DNA of 64,000 nucleotides, from NCBI GenBank assembly GCA_934457145.1, contig CAKSHP010000010.1, positions 1 through 64,000 of the forward strand, given 5' to 3'. Source of the stretch: an uncultured Clostridia bacterium (GTDB lineage: Bacteria > Bacillota > Clostridia > UBA1381 > UMGS1253). Made by a program: the position numbers and the translations under genes. Below the pieces are notes generated by a model. That model ran no database searches, was not told the origin of the DNA, and saw only the letters and a program-made list of their open reading frames with translations. Position 1 is the first letter of the stretch; every line of letters starts with the position of its first letter. Shown here piece by piece: positions 8,470 to 14,570 of this stretch.

Positions 8470-8841
8470 TTAAATAAGACTTTCAAAGTCTATATCAAGC
8501 CCGGAGCTTTTTTGTGTTTCGGTTTTATCTGCCGTATCGCCGTCAACCGACGCTTTGATCTTTTGTCTTGCCTCATCATCGCGGGGCGCGGATAAATATT
8601 TATCGATTATGTTAAAAATCTCCGAATCATTCATAACCGCAGCACCGTTTTTGGCTTTTGATTTGGCCGCAGTTTTTACGGCTTCAAGCGCACCTTCAAG
8701 CGTTTTGCCTCCGTTTACCGCATCAACCGTTTCCTGCGAACTTTCGCACCTTTCTATGATATAATGCCCGATAATTTCCGTGTACACGTCTGTCGGATTT
8801 TTTTGCATTTGTTCGTTAATTTTTTTAATAGCGTTTTCCAT
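8470..8841 (-). CDS. PcfK-like protein
   Basis: This 123-residue helical, acidic protein has the PcfK pattern: an N-terminal helix with DVYTEIIGHYIIERC, a basic middle and an acidic tail ending DIDFESLI. It sits immediately before pcfJ, as in pCF10 and Clostridial prophages. The pair probably acts together, but the activity is unknown. The start overlaps the end of the preceding DUF6906 gene. Confidence 0.82.
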   Translation of the reverse strand: MENAIKKINEQMQKNPTDVYTEIIGHYIIERCESSQETVDAVNGGKTLEGALEAVKTAAKSKAKNGAAVMNDSEIFNIIDKYLSAPRDDEARQKIKASVDGDTADKTETQKSSGLDIDFESLI

Positions 8842-9028
8842 GTGGTCTTCCTTCTTTCTTCTCCATTCCGCAAAATAAATGTTTTGGAATTATTTTTTCT
8901 TTTCCGCTTATTTTATGTACTATGCGTATAAATTCCGGTGTGTCCTGCTGGACAAGCCAGTTTTCATAGTTTAAGCCGATATATTTTAATTGCTTTTTCT
9001 GTTTTAGCTTCAGCCTTTTTCCGTGCAT
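8825..9028 (-). CDS. DUF6906-like small phage protein
   Basis: The 67-residue basic protein has the recognisable order KRLKLKQKKQLKYIGLNYEN, WLV, then TPEF and IVHKISGK, which matches the short DUF6906 proteins found in Clostridial phages. Function is unknown. It overlaps the VRR-NUC gene upstream and pcfK downstream, so translation is likely coupled. Confidence 0.75.
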   Translation of the reverse strand: MHGKRLKLKQKKQLKYIGLNYENWLVQQDTPEFIRIVHKISGKEKIIPKHLFCGMEKKEGRPHGKRY

Positions 9029-9420
9029 ATTTTATCCTCCGCTCCGAAAGCTTGTAAAGACAGGTATCTTTTTATCACCAGCTGCGCCTGTTCAAGTCCG
9101 TAACACACATGCGCCGAATAGCCCTGTTTGCTAACGGCATATAAAAAATCAATCTGTTCTTTGCTTGCTTTGCCGGTTTCGGTTTTAAGCTCGATATACA
9201 AGCCGTGATACTTGCCTCTTGCCACGGGCAGACATATATCAGAAACTCCCTTTTTCATACCCTCACGCTTTAATCTCGCGCCTGTGCGCAAGCTTCTTTT
9301 GCCCTCGTTCGGAATATGATACATCAAACGCAGTTCGGGGTATTTGCCATACTGCCAAGCCGCCCACTCAAACAGCGCTTCCTGTTGTGCTCCCTCTGTC
9401 ATGATTTGAAAATTTTCCAC
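9010..9420 (-). CDS. VRR-NUC domain nuclease
   Basis: The 136-residue protein is a compact VRR-NUC endonuclease of the PD-(D/E)XK superfamily, predicted to act on branched or gapped DNA during phage replication. The N-terminal E-Q..LFEW helix, the G-V-S-D-I core and the IELKTETGK motif supply the acidic and lysine catalytic residues. Stand-alone VRR-NUC proteins of this length are typical of Firmicutes phages. The gene lies between small replication genes. Confidence 0.9.
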   Translation of the reverse strand: MENFQIMTEGAQQEALFEWAAWQYGKYPELRLMYHIPNEGKRSLRTGARLKREGMKKGVSDICLPVARGKYHGLYIELKTETGKASKEQIDFLYAVSKQGYSAHVCYGLEQAQLVIKRYLSLQAFGAEDKICTEKG

Positions 9421-9601
9421 GTGATTTTTCCCTCCGTTTCATAAATATTTTAAAATCCTCTCTGCCGAGGCCCACGCTGAATTTAAAGCATATCCATGCA
9501 AACGCAAGATAATATTTATATCCGGGAAAATTTTTGATTATCCCGAGCGTCGGCAGTATGAATATTTCGTTTTTGCTTATTATAAGCTGCCATCTTCGCA
9601 T
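9368..9601 (-). CDS. small hypothetical phage protein with one hydrophobic segment
   Basis: The 77 residues start MRRWQLIISKNEIFILPTL and contain a hydrophobic stretch near residues 27-45, followed by a basic tail. The ribosome site is excellent (GGAGGAAACGAT before the ATG), which is the main support. The last 50 bases overlap the nuclease gene. I do not recognise a family. Confidence 0.6.
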   Translation of the reverse strand: MRRWQLIISKNEIFILPTLGIIKNFPGYKYYLAFAWICFKFSVGLGREDFKIFMKRREKSRGKFSNHDRGSTTGSAV

Positions 9602-9930
9602 ATCGTTTCCTCCGCCTTTAAAAATTTTTCAAGCGCACCTTTGCAGATATCTTCAAAATTCTCTGCCGGAGCATGACACGACATATCGCCGTTTGAATAC
9701 TCGCACATGCTGCACGAATCAATATCATATATCAGCCGCGCCATCTGATGCGCCGATATAGAATTTTTGATTTTGTTAAAATACGTGAGCTTTTTTGTTT
9801 TTGATGCATGTATGCAAATATAATCGTCTGCGTTGTCATAATACTCACAGTCGCCTTTTGTAAAAAGCGTGTGACATTCGGCAGCGAATATACAGCACTT
9901 TTCATGCATGCATTTTTCACATGTTGCCAT
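9580..9930 (-). CDS. cysteine-rich hypothetical phage protein
   Basis: The product is about 116 residues with CEKCMHEKCC near its start, several further Cys residues and CSMCEYSNGDMSCH in the second half, so it probably binds metal. The start at MATCEKC is chosen because GAGGAGG lies eight bases upstream; an ATG seven codons earlier has no such site. Such Cys-rich proteins are frequent in Clostridial early phage operons. No function is assigned. Confidence 0.7.
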   Translation of the reverse strand: MATCEKCMHEKCCIFAAECHTLFTKGDCEYYDNADDYICIHASKTKKLTYFNKIKNSISAHQMARLIYDIDSCSMCEYSNGDMSCHAPAENFEDICKGALEKFLKAEETICEDGSL

Positions 9931-9947
9931 TTTATTTACCTCCTCAT

Positions 9948-10727
9948 TCATAATAAAAATTTAGTTTTATATAATTTAATATTAAAATAAAACTCATGGT
10001 TTACCTCGTTGTAAAGAGCGTTTACCTGGCTTAGGGAATACTCTTTAAACGTTTTCGAAAAATCGGGATATATTTTTTCAAACTCTTTAAAATCAAATGA
10101 GCTTGTATACAGCTTTTTTGCCTTTGCCCTTGTGATTTTGTAATCGCTCGGACGCGGCATATACGGCTTTTCAAGATTTTTTGAGCATGACCAGCGGCGG
10201 TATGTTAAAGGTTTTGACTTTAAAGAATATATAACAAGTCCCTCAACTCCGTCTTTGGTAAAGCGCAGGCTTTTTGAATTGGCATATCCCTTTTGCCATA
10301 AATTTTCAATCTCTGTTCTGTCCGCTCCGCCGGATGCAAACACATGAAAATGTATTCTTCCCGATGCGGACTCTTCAAGCACCCATATGTATTTTATATT
10401 TATTTTAATTTTTTTATATAAACGCTTTAAACGTCTCATAAAATTTTGAATATCCTTTTTTGCAGAATCTATATCAGCCGGAAGCTTATCTTCATCATAC
10501 GTTAATGTTAATGCTATATCCTTTTTTGTGAAATTGGTATGGACAAGCCTTGAAAGCTTCTTTTTTGCATTTTCCTCATTTAAGCGCGCCTGTGTTTCGC
10601 TTGAGGGTTTGCGTTTAACTTTTCGCATCTTCCCGGCTGTAGGATAGACAGGGAAAATCTGAATATCAATATAATTTTTCCCGCAAACATATTTTTGCTC
10701 GCGGTAAAACGTGCGCATTTTGCTCAC
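9948..10727 (-). CDS. rolling-circle replication initiator-like protein (HUH endonuclease)
   Basis: The 259-residue protein carries the three Rep motifs in order: IALTLTYD (residues 71-78), the metal-binding HFH (H126 and H128 in GRIHFHVFASGG), and a tyrosine motif IYSLK (Y167) as likely nicking residue. Family members nick one strand at an origin and stay joined through the tyrosine. It would start phage or episomal replication. GTG is the start, with AAGAGGCG just ahead. The structured stretch upstream (10.73-10.93 kb) could hold its origin. Confidence 0.8.
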   Translation of the reverse strand: MSKMRTFYREQKYVCGKNYIDIQIFPVYPTAGKMRKVKRKPSSETQARLNEENAKKKLSRLVHTNFTKKDIALTLTYDEDKLPADIDSAKKDIQNFMRRLKRLYKKIKINIKYIWVLEESASGRIHFHVFASGGADRTEIENLWQKGYANSKSLRFTKDGVEGLVIYSLKSKPLTYRRWSCSKNLEKPYMPRPSDYKITRAKAKKLYTSSFDFKEFEKIYPDFSKTFKEYSLSQVNALYNEVNHEFYFNIKLYKTKFLL

Positions 10728-10840
10728 CGCCTCTTTTGTATTGTGGTCGATTACTTAATATTTGGTATACGAGCCTTAAACGCCCCGGCGGACGTTTTTT
10801 TATTTTAGAATATTTGTTTGTATTTTTTTTAATTTAACTA

Positions 10841-10869
10841 TTGCAATCCCGCGGCGAGTGTGTTATAAT
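10841..10869 (+). promoter_or_regulatory. sigma-70-type promoter for a short rightward RNA
   Basis: TTGCAA (10841-10846) and TATAAT (10864-10869) are exactly 17 bases apart on the plus strand, against the direction of the surrounding genes. No open frame of note follows before a terminator 55 bases later, so it should make a short untranslated RNA. Confidence 0.65.
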
Positions 10870-10875
10870 AATGCC

Positions 10876-10959
10876 GTGGTCTTGTGTTCGGACTTTCTTT
10901 TGTATAGGCAGAAAGGTCCGGCGGATGCCCTCATTTTTTGAGGGCATCTTCTTTTTTTA
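10876..10959 (+). ncRNA. candidate small structured RNA with intrinsic terminator
   Basis: Starting from the promoter just upstream, a transcript of about 83 bases would contain a first hairpin (CGGACTTTC pairing with GAAAGGTCCG, one bulge, 10889-10922) and then a perfect 10-base stem (GATGCCCTCA, 10924-10933, with TGAGGGCATC, 10939-10948) followed by TTCTTTTTTTATT, a textbook terminator. The 3' end overlaps antisense the last codons of the convergent membrane-protein gene. It could be a regulatory RNA, or the hairpins could belong to the replication origin of the adjacent Rep gene. I do not recognise a known family. Confidence 0.5.
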
Positions 10960-11248
10960 TTATCTCAAGTTTTTTTAATGCCTCAAAGCGGCGCATTGCC
11001 GTGTATTCTGCCAAACATTCAAGTCCTAAATCGATAATTCTTCCTATTATATAGTAAACTGCAAGTGCAGTGAGCACGGCGGCAATTGTTTCACCGCCGT
11101 AAGCTCCCGTATATCCTCTTTCAGCTGCTGCCAGCGGCGCGAACACTTTTATGTATGATTTGCTTCCTATAAATACCGCTCCGCCTATCTGTAAAGATTT
11201 AAGCGCCACGGCTGCCAGGGTAATAATAATTCTTATCTTTCTGTTCAT
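10931..11248 (-). CDS. small phage membrane protein
   Basis: The 105-residue protein has two hydrophobic segments (residues about 7-27 and 55-75, the latter IAAVLTALAVYYIIG) and a charged C-terminal helix. No family is recognised. It ends inside the terminator hairpin of the opposing small RNA, so its 3' end is complementary to that RNA. It follows another small gene by a single base and belongs to the early operon. Confidence 0.65.
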   Translation of the reverse strand: MNRKIRIIITLAAVALKSLQIGGAVFIGSKSYIKVFAPLAAAERGYTGAYGGETIAAVLTALAVYYIIGRIIDLGLECLAEYTAMRRFEALKKLEIIKKEDALKK

Positions 11249-11249
11249 T

Positions 11250-11474
11250 TCATTTTTCCTCCTTAAAACTTATTTTCTCAACAGGTGCGACCGACACGCT
11301 GTGTCCGCATGAACTTAAAAGCTCGGCATACATGTCCGGTTCGTTTTTATCTGCCGGCGCGCGCAAAAATCTTCTGTACCGATATATAATAGCCGATATG
11401 CACACATATTCAATCCCGCCGCACATTACCGGCACCGCCGTATGAAACGCGCTCCGCGCTTCGTTTCTTGTCAT
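11250..11474 (-). CDS. hypothetical phage protein, 74 residues
   Basis: The start at MTRNEARSAFHTAVPVM is chosen because AAAGGAGG lies eight bases upstream; a longer frame exists but has no ribosome site and runs through a palindrome. The protein has one moderately hydrophobic stretch and two Cys near its middle. No family is recognised. It ends two bases before the next membrane-protein gene. Confidence 0.65.
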   Translation of the reverse strand: MTRNEARSAFHTAVPVMCGGIEYVCISAIIYRYRRFLRAPADKNEPDMYAELLSSCGHSVSVAPVEKISFKEEK

Positions 11475-11490
11475 TTTTATTTCCTCCTTT

Positions 11491-11514
11491 AAAACCGTCA
11501 CCGGTGACGGTTTT
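11491..11514. repeat. perfect 24-base palindrome before a ribosome site
   Basis: The arms AAAACCGTCACC and GGTGACGGTTTT make a perfect inverted repeat without a loop. It lies between the 28-residue peptide gene and the ribosome site of the 74-residue gene. Read leftward the final TTTT runs directly into AAAGGAGG, so an RNA hairpin here could affect translation or stop some transcripts; as DNA it could be an operator. Confidence 0.7.
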
Positions 11515-11521
11515 GCGTTTT

Positions 11522-11608
11522 TTAAAGATATTTTCTTATTACGGCAATTATAACTGCCGTAACTATCACTCCGACAATATAAGATAACCAAAAATCTAAC
11601 TGCCTCAT
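11522..11608 (-). CDS. 28-residue single-helix membrane peptide
   Basis: MRQLDFWLSYIVGVIV followed by TAVIIAVIRKYL forms one membrane helix with a short positive tail. GGAGGAACAAG precedes the ATG at good spacing, and the frame closes just before the palindrome. Small hydrophobic peptides of this kind in prophages include holin-like type I toxins and membrane regulators; which applies here cannot be told. Confidence 0.55.
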   Translation of the reverse strand: MRQLDFWLSYIVGVIVTAVIIAVIRKYL

Positions 11609-11628
11609 TCTTGTTCCTCCATTTCTTA

Positions 11629-11820
11629 TTAATCTAAAAAATCTAAAATACTACAGTGCAGCTCCTCGGCTATTTTCGCGCCGAGTATCATTGTCGGAAT
11701 CCTGCTGCCTCTCTCTATTGCCGTTACCATTGACTGACTTATTCCCACCTTATCAGCCAAAAGCTTTTGTGAATAACCTAAACGTATGCGCCGCTCCGCA
11801 ATCCTTTGTCCTATACTCAT
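11629..11820 (-). CDS. XRE-family regulator (Cro-like)
   Basis: The 63-residue protein is a single lambda-repressor-type helix-turn-helix (GYSQKLLADKVGISQSMVTA) with nothing else, the size of a phage Cro. It begins inside the stop codon of the 45-residue gene (ATGA overlap), so translation is coupled. It sits in the middle of the early operon and could damp early transcription. Its target operators are not identified. Confidence 0.88.
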   Translation of the reverse strand: MSIGQRIAERRIRLGYSQKLLADKVGISQSMVTAIERGSRIPTMILGAKIAEELHCSILDFLD

Positions 11821-11954
11821 TTAAATGCCCTCCTTTTGATTTTCTTTTCAAATTCTCTGTTCATGGCTTTAAATTTTTGCCTTGTGTCTTTCCAGTCCCG
11901 ATTTTTCCAAAGCCATTTTATACAGAAAAACCGGTATCTTAATTTGTTAATCAT
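11817..11954 (-). CDS. 45-residue basic phage protein
   Basis: The frame starts MINKLRYRFFCIKWLWKNRD and is rich in K, R and W. GGAGGAGG lies seven bases before the ATG, and its stop overlaps the start of the XRE gene as ATGA. These two signs make a real gene likely despite the size. No family is recognised; nucleic-acid binding is possible from its charge. Confidence 0.6.
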   Translation of the reverse strand: MINKLRYRFFCIKWLWKNRDWKDTRQKFKAMNREFEKKIKRRAFK

Positions 11955-12375
11955 TTGTTGCCTCCTCCAATAATTCCGGGTTATCATGGATATTGCCGAT
12001 TACATTCAAACCATATAATTCAATTTCATCAGCGCACAACAAATTCTGCGCATGCTTATATTTTCGCTTTCTCGTAATTTCTCGTTCAAAACAAAAACTT
12101 CCGTCAGATGATGTGACAATCCATCTTTTCCAGTCTTCTTGGTTTTCGCTCGCTCTGCTTTCGACAATATCACCCGCAAATATCCACTTGCCGTTCTTGT
12201 CTTTCAAACCTGTGCATTGTCCGACTGTTTCGGGGATAACTGTTATTGCTGTCTTTTCATCGTTACCGGTATCAACGCATATTCGCATAATTTCATCACC
12301 CCACTGCATTAAATCACCTTCAACCCACTCGTCGTTATCTTCTCGTTTTCCTTTGAATATGTATTTGTTAATCAT
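11947..12375 (-). CDS. YopX family phage protein
   Basis: The 142-residue protein matches the YopX pattern seen in Firmicutes phages: FKGKREDNDEWVEGDLM near the start, TVGQCTGLKDKNGKWIFAGD in the middle and NVIGNIHDNPELL at the end. The family forms beta-rich oligomers and its role is unknown. Its start overlaps the preceding gene and its end overlaps the 45-residue gene. Confidence 0.93.
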   Translation of the reverse strand: MINKYIFKGKREDNDEWVEGDLMQWGDEIMRICVDTGNDEKTAITVIPETVGQCTGLKDKNGKWIFAGDIVESRASENQEDWKRWIVTSSDGSFCFEREITRKRKYKHAQNLLCADEIELYGLNVIGNIHDNPELLEEATND

Positions 12376-12697
12376 CTTCTGACTCCTCCTTATTGTCCTG
12401 TTTTTGTTGTTCGTTCAGTTTTTTTCTTAAAAATGGCATAATAAGAATTACGCTCGAATCTCTATGTAATGTCGTTGGCGCGTTTACAACGCGATCAAGC
12501 ATATAGTAAAATATGTTTTTTGCAGTCTGTCCACTAAAGATTTCGCCACGTTCCTTGTTTTCTTTGAATATCTTTGTTTGCTCGGAGTAATCCGCAATCG
12601 CGTTAATTATTTCAATTCCTCGCGGACTGAATTCGAAATCCGGGCAATCTTCAAGAAGTTCCGCCATAAGTCCGGGAAGTTCTGATATATTCTTCAT
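12368..12697 (-). CDS. hypothetical phage protein, 109 residues
   Basis: A mainly helical acidic protein (ELPGLMAELLEDCPDFEFS near the start, charged tail ending KEESEDD). The ribosome site is GGAGG within GGAGGTGGCAGAAAG, a form of the repeated initiation cassette of this region. No family is recognised. It overlaps both neighbours by a few bases. Confidence 0.65.
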   Translation of the reverse strand: MKNISELPGLMAELLEDCPDFEFSPRGIEIINAIADYSEQTKIFKENKERGEIFSGQTAKNIFYYMLDRVVNAPTTLHRDSSVILIMPFLRKKLNEQQKQDNKEESEDD

Positions 12698-12909
12698 CTT
12701 TCTGCCACCTCCGCAAGTTCATATGTTTGCTCGAATATATCGGGCTTGCATGGGTATTGCTCGCCATTAACTCCCGTAATTATGTAATCACCTATGTTAG
12801 CCTTCATTGTCCCCTCTAAGGTTTCTATATACATCGCTTTATCCGTCTGATAAGCTTCTATAACAATAGGCTTTTTACGATATTTTTTTACAGCTTTTTT
12901 ATTTATCAT
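12694..12909 (-). CDS. small PGDYG-type phage protein
   Basis: The 71 residues contain YRKKPIVIEAYQ, then NIGDYIITGVNGEQYPCKPD and IFEQTYE, the conserved order of a short, widespread phage protein family with a G-D-Y/W-I-I-x-G-x-x-G-E core. Its role is unknown. Its start overlaps the stop of the preceding gene. Confidence 0.85.
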   Translation of the reverse strand: MINKKAVKKYRKKPIVIEAYQTDKAMYIETLEGTMKANIGDYIITGVNGEQYPCKPDIFEQTYELAEVAER

Positions 12910-13241
12910 TATTTATCGCCTTCTTTCAAATGATTTTCTGCCTCTTCTTTGGTTAGGAATACTGTTTCGCCTATGTCGGATTTGTCAAATTCCTTATATA
13001 AGACGCTTTTACCATCGTAATCCGACAATGCTACAAATTCTATTATTTCACTCGTTGTTATTTGAATTGTTGCGACAACACCGTTTGAAATGTATGTGTT
13101 GGTGTTCCAATACACAGTATCCCCAATACTGCACGGTAACACAATTATACCGTTTTTTAAAAGATAATCATTTACAATAAGGCTGCTACCCCAATATTTG
13201 CAAGCTTTAATTAAATCGTTTAATCTTTCTTGGTCTATCAT
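12909..13241 (-). CDS. hypothetical phage protein, 110 residues
   Basis: The start at MIDQERLNDLIKACKYW is set by AAAGGAGGCGGCAGAAAA directly upstream; a longer frame lacks a ribosome site. The middle has a beta-rich segment (VLPCSIGDTVYWNTNTYI) and the end is helical with KEEAENHLKEG, a pattern seen in several short Clostridial phage proteins of unknown function. Confidence 0.7.
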   Translation of the reverse strand: MIDQERLNDLIKACKYWGSSLIVNDYLLKNGIIVLPCSIGDTVYWNTNTYISNGVVATIQITTSEIIEFVALSDYDGKSVLYKEFDKSDIGETVFLTKEEAENHLKEGDK

Positions 13242-13432
13242 TTTTCTGCCGCCTCCTTTGCTTTGCGCCGGCGCTCCTTTTGCCATTGCTTGAAACGTTT
13301 TTGATTTTCCGGATTGTTAAAGTGTTCGATTAAAGACTTATATACCGAACTGCCAATTAATTGTTTAGTGTAATTGCTCATCGTGCTAAGATCAAACTTA
13401 ATTTCGCGGATCTCTTTTATTACTCTTGCCAT
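13238..13432 (-). CDS. 64-residue basic phage protein
   Basis: MARVIKEIREIKFDLSTMS is followed by a helical, highly basic C-terminus (QKRFKQWQKERRRKAKEAA). The ribosome site is AAAGGAGGCGGCAAAA. It overlaps the next gene by four bases. Function is unknown; charge suggests nucleic-acid contact. Confidence 0.65.
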   Translation of the reverse strand: MARVIKEIREIKFDLSTMSNYTKQLIGSSVYKSLIEHFNNPENQKRFKQWQKERRRKAKEAAEK

Positions 13433-13456
13433 TTTTGCCGCCTCCTTTCGTGTTAA

Positions 13457-13540
13457 TCATCTTTTCATCTCTATTACGATACAAATTATTAAAATAACCC
13501 AAACTGCAATTTCAATTACATTTAAAATAATACCGGTCAT
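13457..13540 (-). CDS. 27-residue membrane peptide
   Basis: MTGIILNVIEIAVWVILIIC and a short charged end form a single membrane helix. AAGGGTG precedes the ATG. Position between two well-supported small genes and conserved spacing favour a real gene, but at this size the evidence is limited. Confidence 0.5.
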   Translation of the reverse strand: MTGIILNVIEIAVWVILIICIVIEMKR

Positions 13541-13555
13541 TTTCTACACCCTTTC

Positions 13556-13681
13556 TTATTTTCGTTTTGACATAAGCACTGCTCCCTTAATCATAAAATA
13601 CATTTCCGTTTGCTTTTGTGCTCCAAGCCGGCGAAGTTTGCTAATCAGCATAGCAATCTCAGCTTTTTGATTTGTTTTCAT
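13556..13681 (-). CDS. 41-residue conserved-looking phage protein
   Basis: The frame begins MKTNQKAEIAMLISKLRRLG and ends in SKRK. AAAGGAGG lies eight bases before the ATG. I recall similar short helical proteins (KAEI..LISKLRRLGAQ) from Clostridial prophages, without a known role. It is too small for most gene finders. Confidence 0.6.
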   Translation of the reverse strand: MKTNQKAEIAMLISKLRRLGAQKQTEMYFMIKGAVLMSKRK

Positions 13682-13700
13682 CTTTATTTCCTCCTTTTTA

Positions 13701-13729
13701 TTGACAAATGCGTTTTATCGTGGTATCAT
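13701..13729 (+). promoter_or_regulatory. promoter for an RNA antisense to the 39-residue peptide gene
   Basis: TTGACA (13701-13706) and TATCAT (13724-13729) are 17 bases apart on the plus strand. The next rightward protein gene is over 330 bases away, and a terminator comes first, so the product should be a short RNA complementary to the small leftward gene that follows. Confidence 0.6.
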
Positions 13730-13735
13730 TGTAAG

Positions 13736-13865
13736 CGAGCGGGGGGCTTATCCCCGCTCGGCTAATCAACAAGCTTTTCGATTAACTCGATTATTGCTTT
13801 GATTAGACTTATGATGGCAGTCGCAAGGAGGAGCTTTTCACTTTTTACCTTGCGGCTGTTTTTCC
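13736..13865 (+). ncRNA. candidate antisense RNA, type I antitoxin-like
   Basis: From the promoter just upstream, a transcript of about 130 bases would pass a GC-rich hairpin (13737-13761, GAGCGGGG pairing with CCCCGCTC) and end at a second stem (CGCAAGG, 13822-13828, with CCTTGCG, 13848-13854) followed by GCTGTTTTTCC. It is complementary to most of the 39-residue membrane peptide gene but not to its ribosome site. That is the geometry of txpA/RatA- and bsrG/SR4-type toxin-antitoxin pairs. Transcription has not been shown. Confidence 0.45.
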
Positions 13866-13881
13866 TTTGACCTTTTCGCAT
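13762..13881 (-). CDS. 39-residue membrane-active peptide, candidate type I toxin
   Basis: The peptide has a strongly basic start (MRKGQRKNSRKVKSEK) followed by a hydrophobic helix (LLLATAIISLIKAIIELI) ending KLVD. GAAAGGAG precedes the ATG. It is the first gene after the early promoter, and a plus-strand promoter and terminator bracket it so that an antisense RNA would cover it. A membrane toxin is the favoured reading; an early regulatory peptide is the alternative. Confidence 0.55.
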   Translation of the reverse strand: MRKGQRKNSRKVKSEKLLLATAIISLIKAIIELIEKLVD

Positions 13882-13911
13882 TTGTTTTTTCTCCTTTCAT
13901 GTTTGAGATAA

Positions 13912-14045
13912 CGCATTTTGTTCATCTCTTTAAATATATTATAGCGCATTTTGTGTTATAAGTCAAGCTTTTTTTGCAACAAATATGCACAAATTGTGAT
14001 ATCCTATTTTGTGCATATCGTATATTGACAATATCGCATTTTGCG
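13912..14045. promoter_or_regulatory. repressor operator cluster of the phage switch
   Basis: The core CGCATTTTG occurs at 13912-13920, 13945-13953 and 14035-14043, with a variant CTATTTTGTGCAT at 14004-14016 and a palindrome CACAAATTGTG at 13988-13998. Two copies lie exactly between the -35 and -10 boxes of the two back-to-back promoters, as expected for operators of the repressor encoded next door. Which protein binds them is inferred from position. Confidence 0.6.
13938..13966 (-). promoter_or_regulatory. leftward early promoter
   Basis: Read leftward, TTGACT and TATAAT are 17 bases apart. It faces the whole early operon, starting with the 39-residue peptide. An operator core fills the spacer, so the repressor would block it in the lysogen. 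Confidence 0.75.
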
Positions 14046-14053
14046 TTTATAAT
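14025..14053 (+). promoter_or_regulatory. repressor promoter
   Basis: TTGACA and TATAAT, 17 bases apart on the plus strand, lie about 35 bases ahead of the repressor start codon. An operator core lies in the spacer, which would give autoregulation. Confidence 0.8.
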
Positions 14054-14088
14054 AAAACTATCTTCTAATGAAAGGTAGGTTAAACCCA

Positions 14089-14445
14089 ATGACTAACAAT
14101 ATTAAAACCGCAAGAGAGCGCTCAGGCAAAACTCAAAAGGAATGTGCAGATTGTTTATCTATAACTCTCAGAGCATGGCAAGGTTACGAACAAGGTATCA
14201 GAGAGCCGAAATATGAAGTTCTTTGCAATATCGCCGACTTGTTTAATGTTACAACCGATTATCTTTTAGGACGCGACACAGGCGAACCGGACACCATAGA
14301 CAAGCTTGCGGCAGAATTTAATATGTCTGCTTTGGAAAAGAAAATTGTTGACAATTATCTTTCCTTGCCCGAGTCAATGCGCAGCGACTTTATGGAGTTT
14401 TTAGATAAATCGGTTAAAGAGGTTATGCGTGAAAACGGTGATTAA
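14089..14445 (+). CDS. XRE-family phage repressor (CI-like)
   Basis: The 118-residue protein has an N-terminal lambda-repressor helix-turn-helix (residues about 5-60, SGKTQKECADCLSITLRAWQ) and a short helical C-terminal region, with no RecA-type autoprotease domain. Release from lysogeny would therefore need another route, such as the ImmA/IrrE-type protease encoded downstream. The ATG is chosen because AAAGGTAGG lies ten bases upstream. Its 3' end overlaps a convergent small gene by four bases. Confidence 0.88.
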   Translation: MTNNIKTARERSGKTQKECADCLSITLRAWQGYEQGIREPKYEVLCNIADLFNVTTDYLLGRDTGEPDTIDKLAAEFNMSALEKKIVDNYLSLPESMRSDFMEFLDKSVKEVMRENGD

Positions 14446-14570
14446 TTCGCCGTTTTTTTATTTTCCGCAAGCATCTTTAAGCCTTCAAGCATCACAAGCA
14501 CCCCGGCTTGGCTTTTTTCATCAAGCTGCTTTACAGCGCGTATAAATTCCATTGTTTTTTCATCTGTCAT
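14442..14570 (-). CDS. 42-residue helical phage protein
   Basis: MTDEKTMEFIRAVKQLDEKS continues into an amphipathic helix (GVLVMLEGLKMLAENKK). AAGGAG precedes the ATG at good spacing, and the frame overlaps the end of the convergent repressor by four bases. Similar short helical proteins occur in Clostridial prophages; function unknown. Confidence 0.6.
   Translation of the reverse strand: MTDEKTMEFIRAVKQLDEKSQAGVLVMLEGLKMLAENKKTAN

Noticed and set aside
6924..8841. PcfJ/PcfK as a sign of a conjugative plasmid
   Set aside because: The pair is also common in prophages, and terminase, portal, minor head and integrase genes show a phage.
9010..9420. VRR-NUC protein as a defence nuclease
   Set aside because: Its size and position among replication genes fit the usual phage accessory nuclease; no toxin or sensor partner is present.
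10778..10806. Possible terminator hairpin ahead of rep (AACGCCCCGGCGGACGTT then T)
   Set aside because: The stem has a mismatch and only a few pairs, and no clear promoter feeds it; it may belong to the replication origin.
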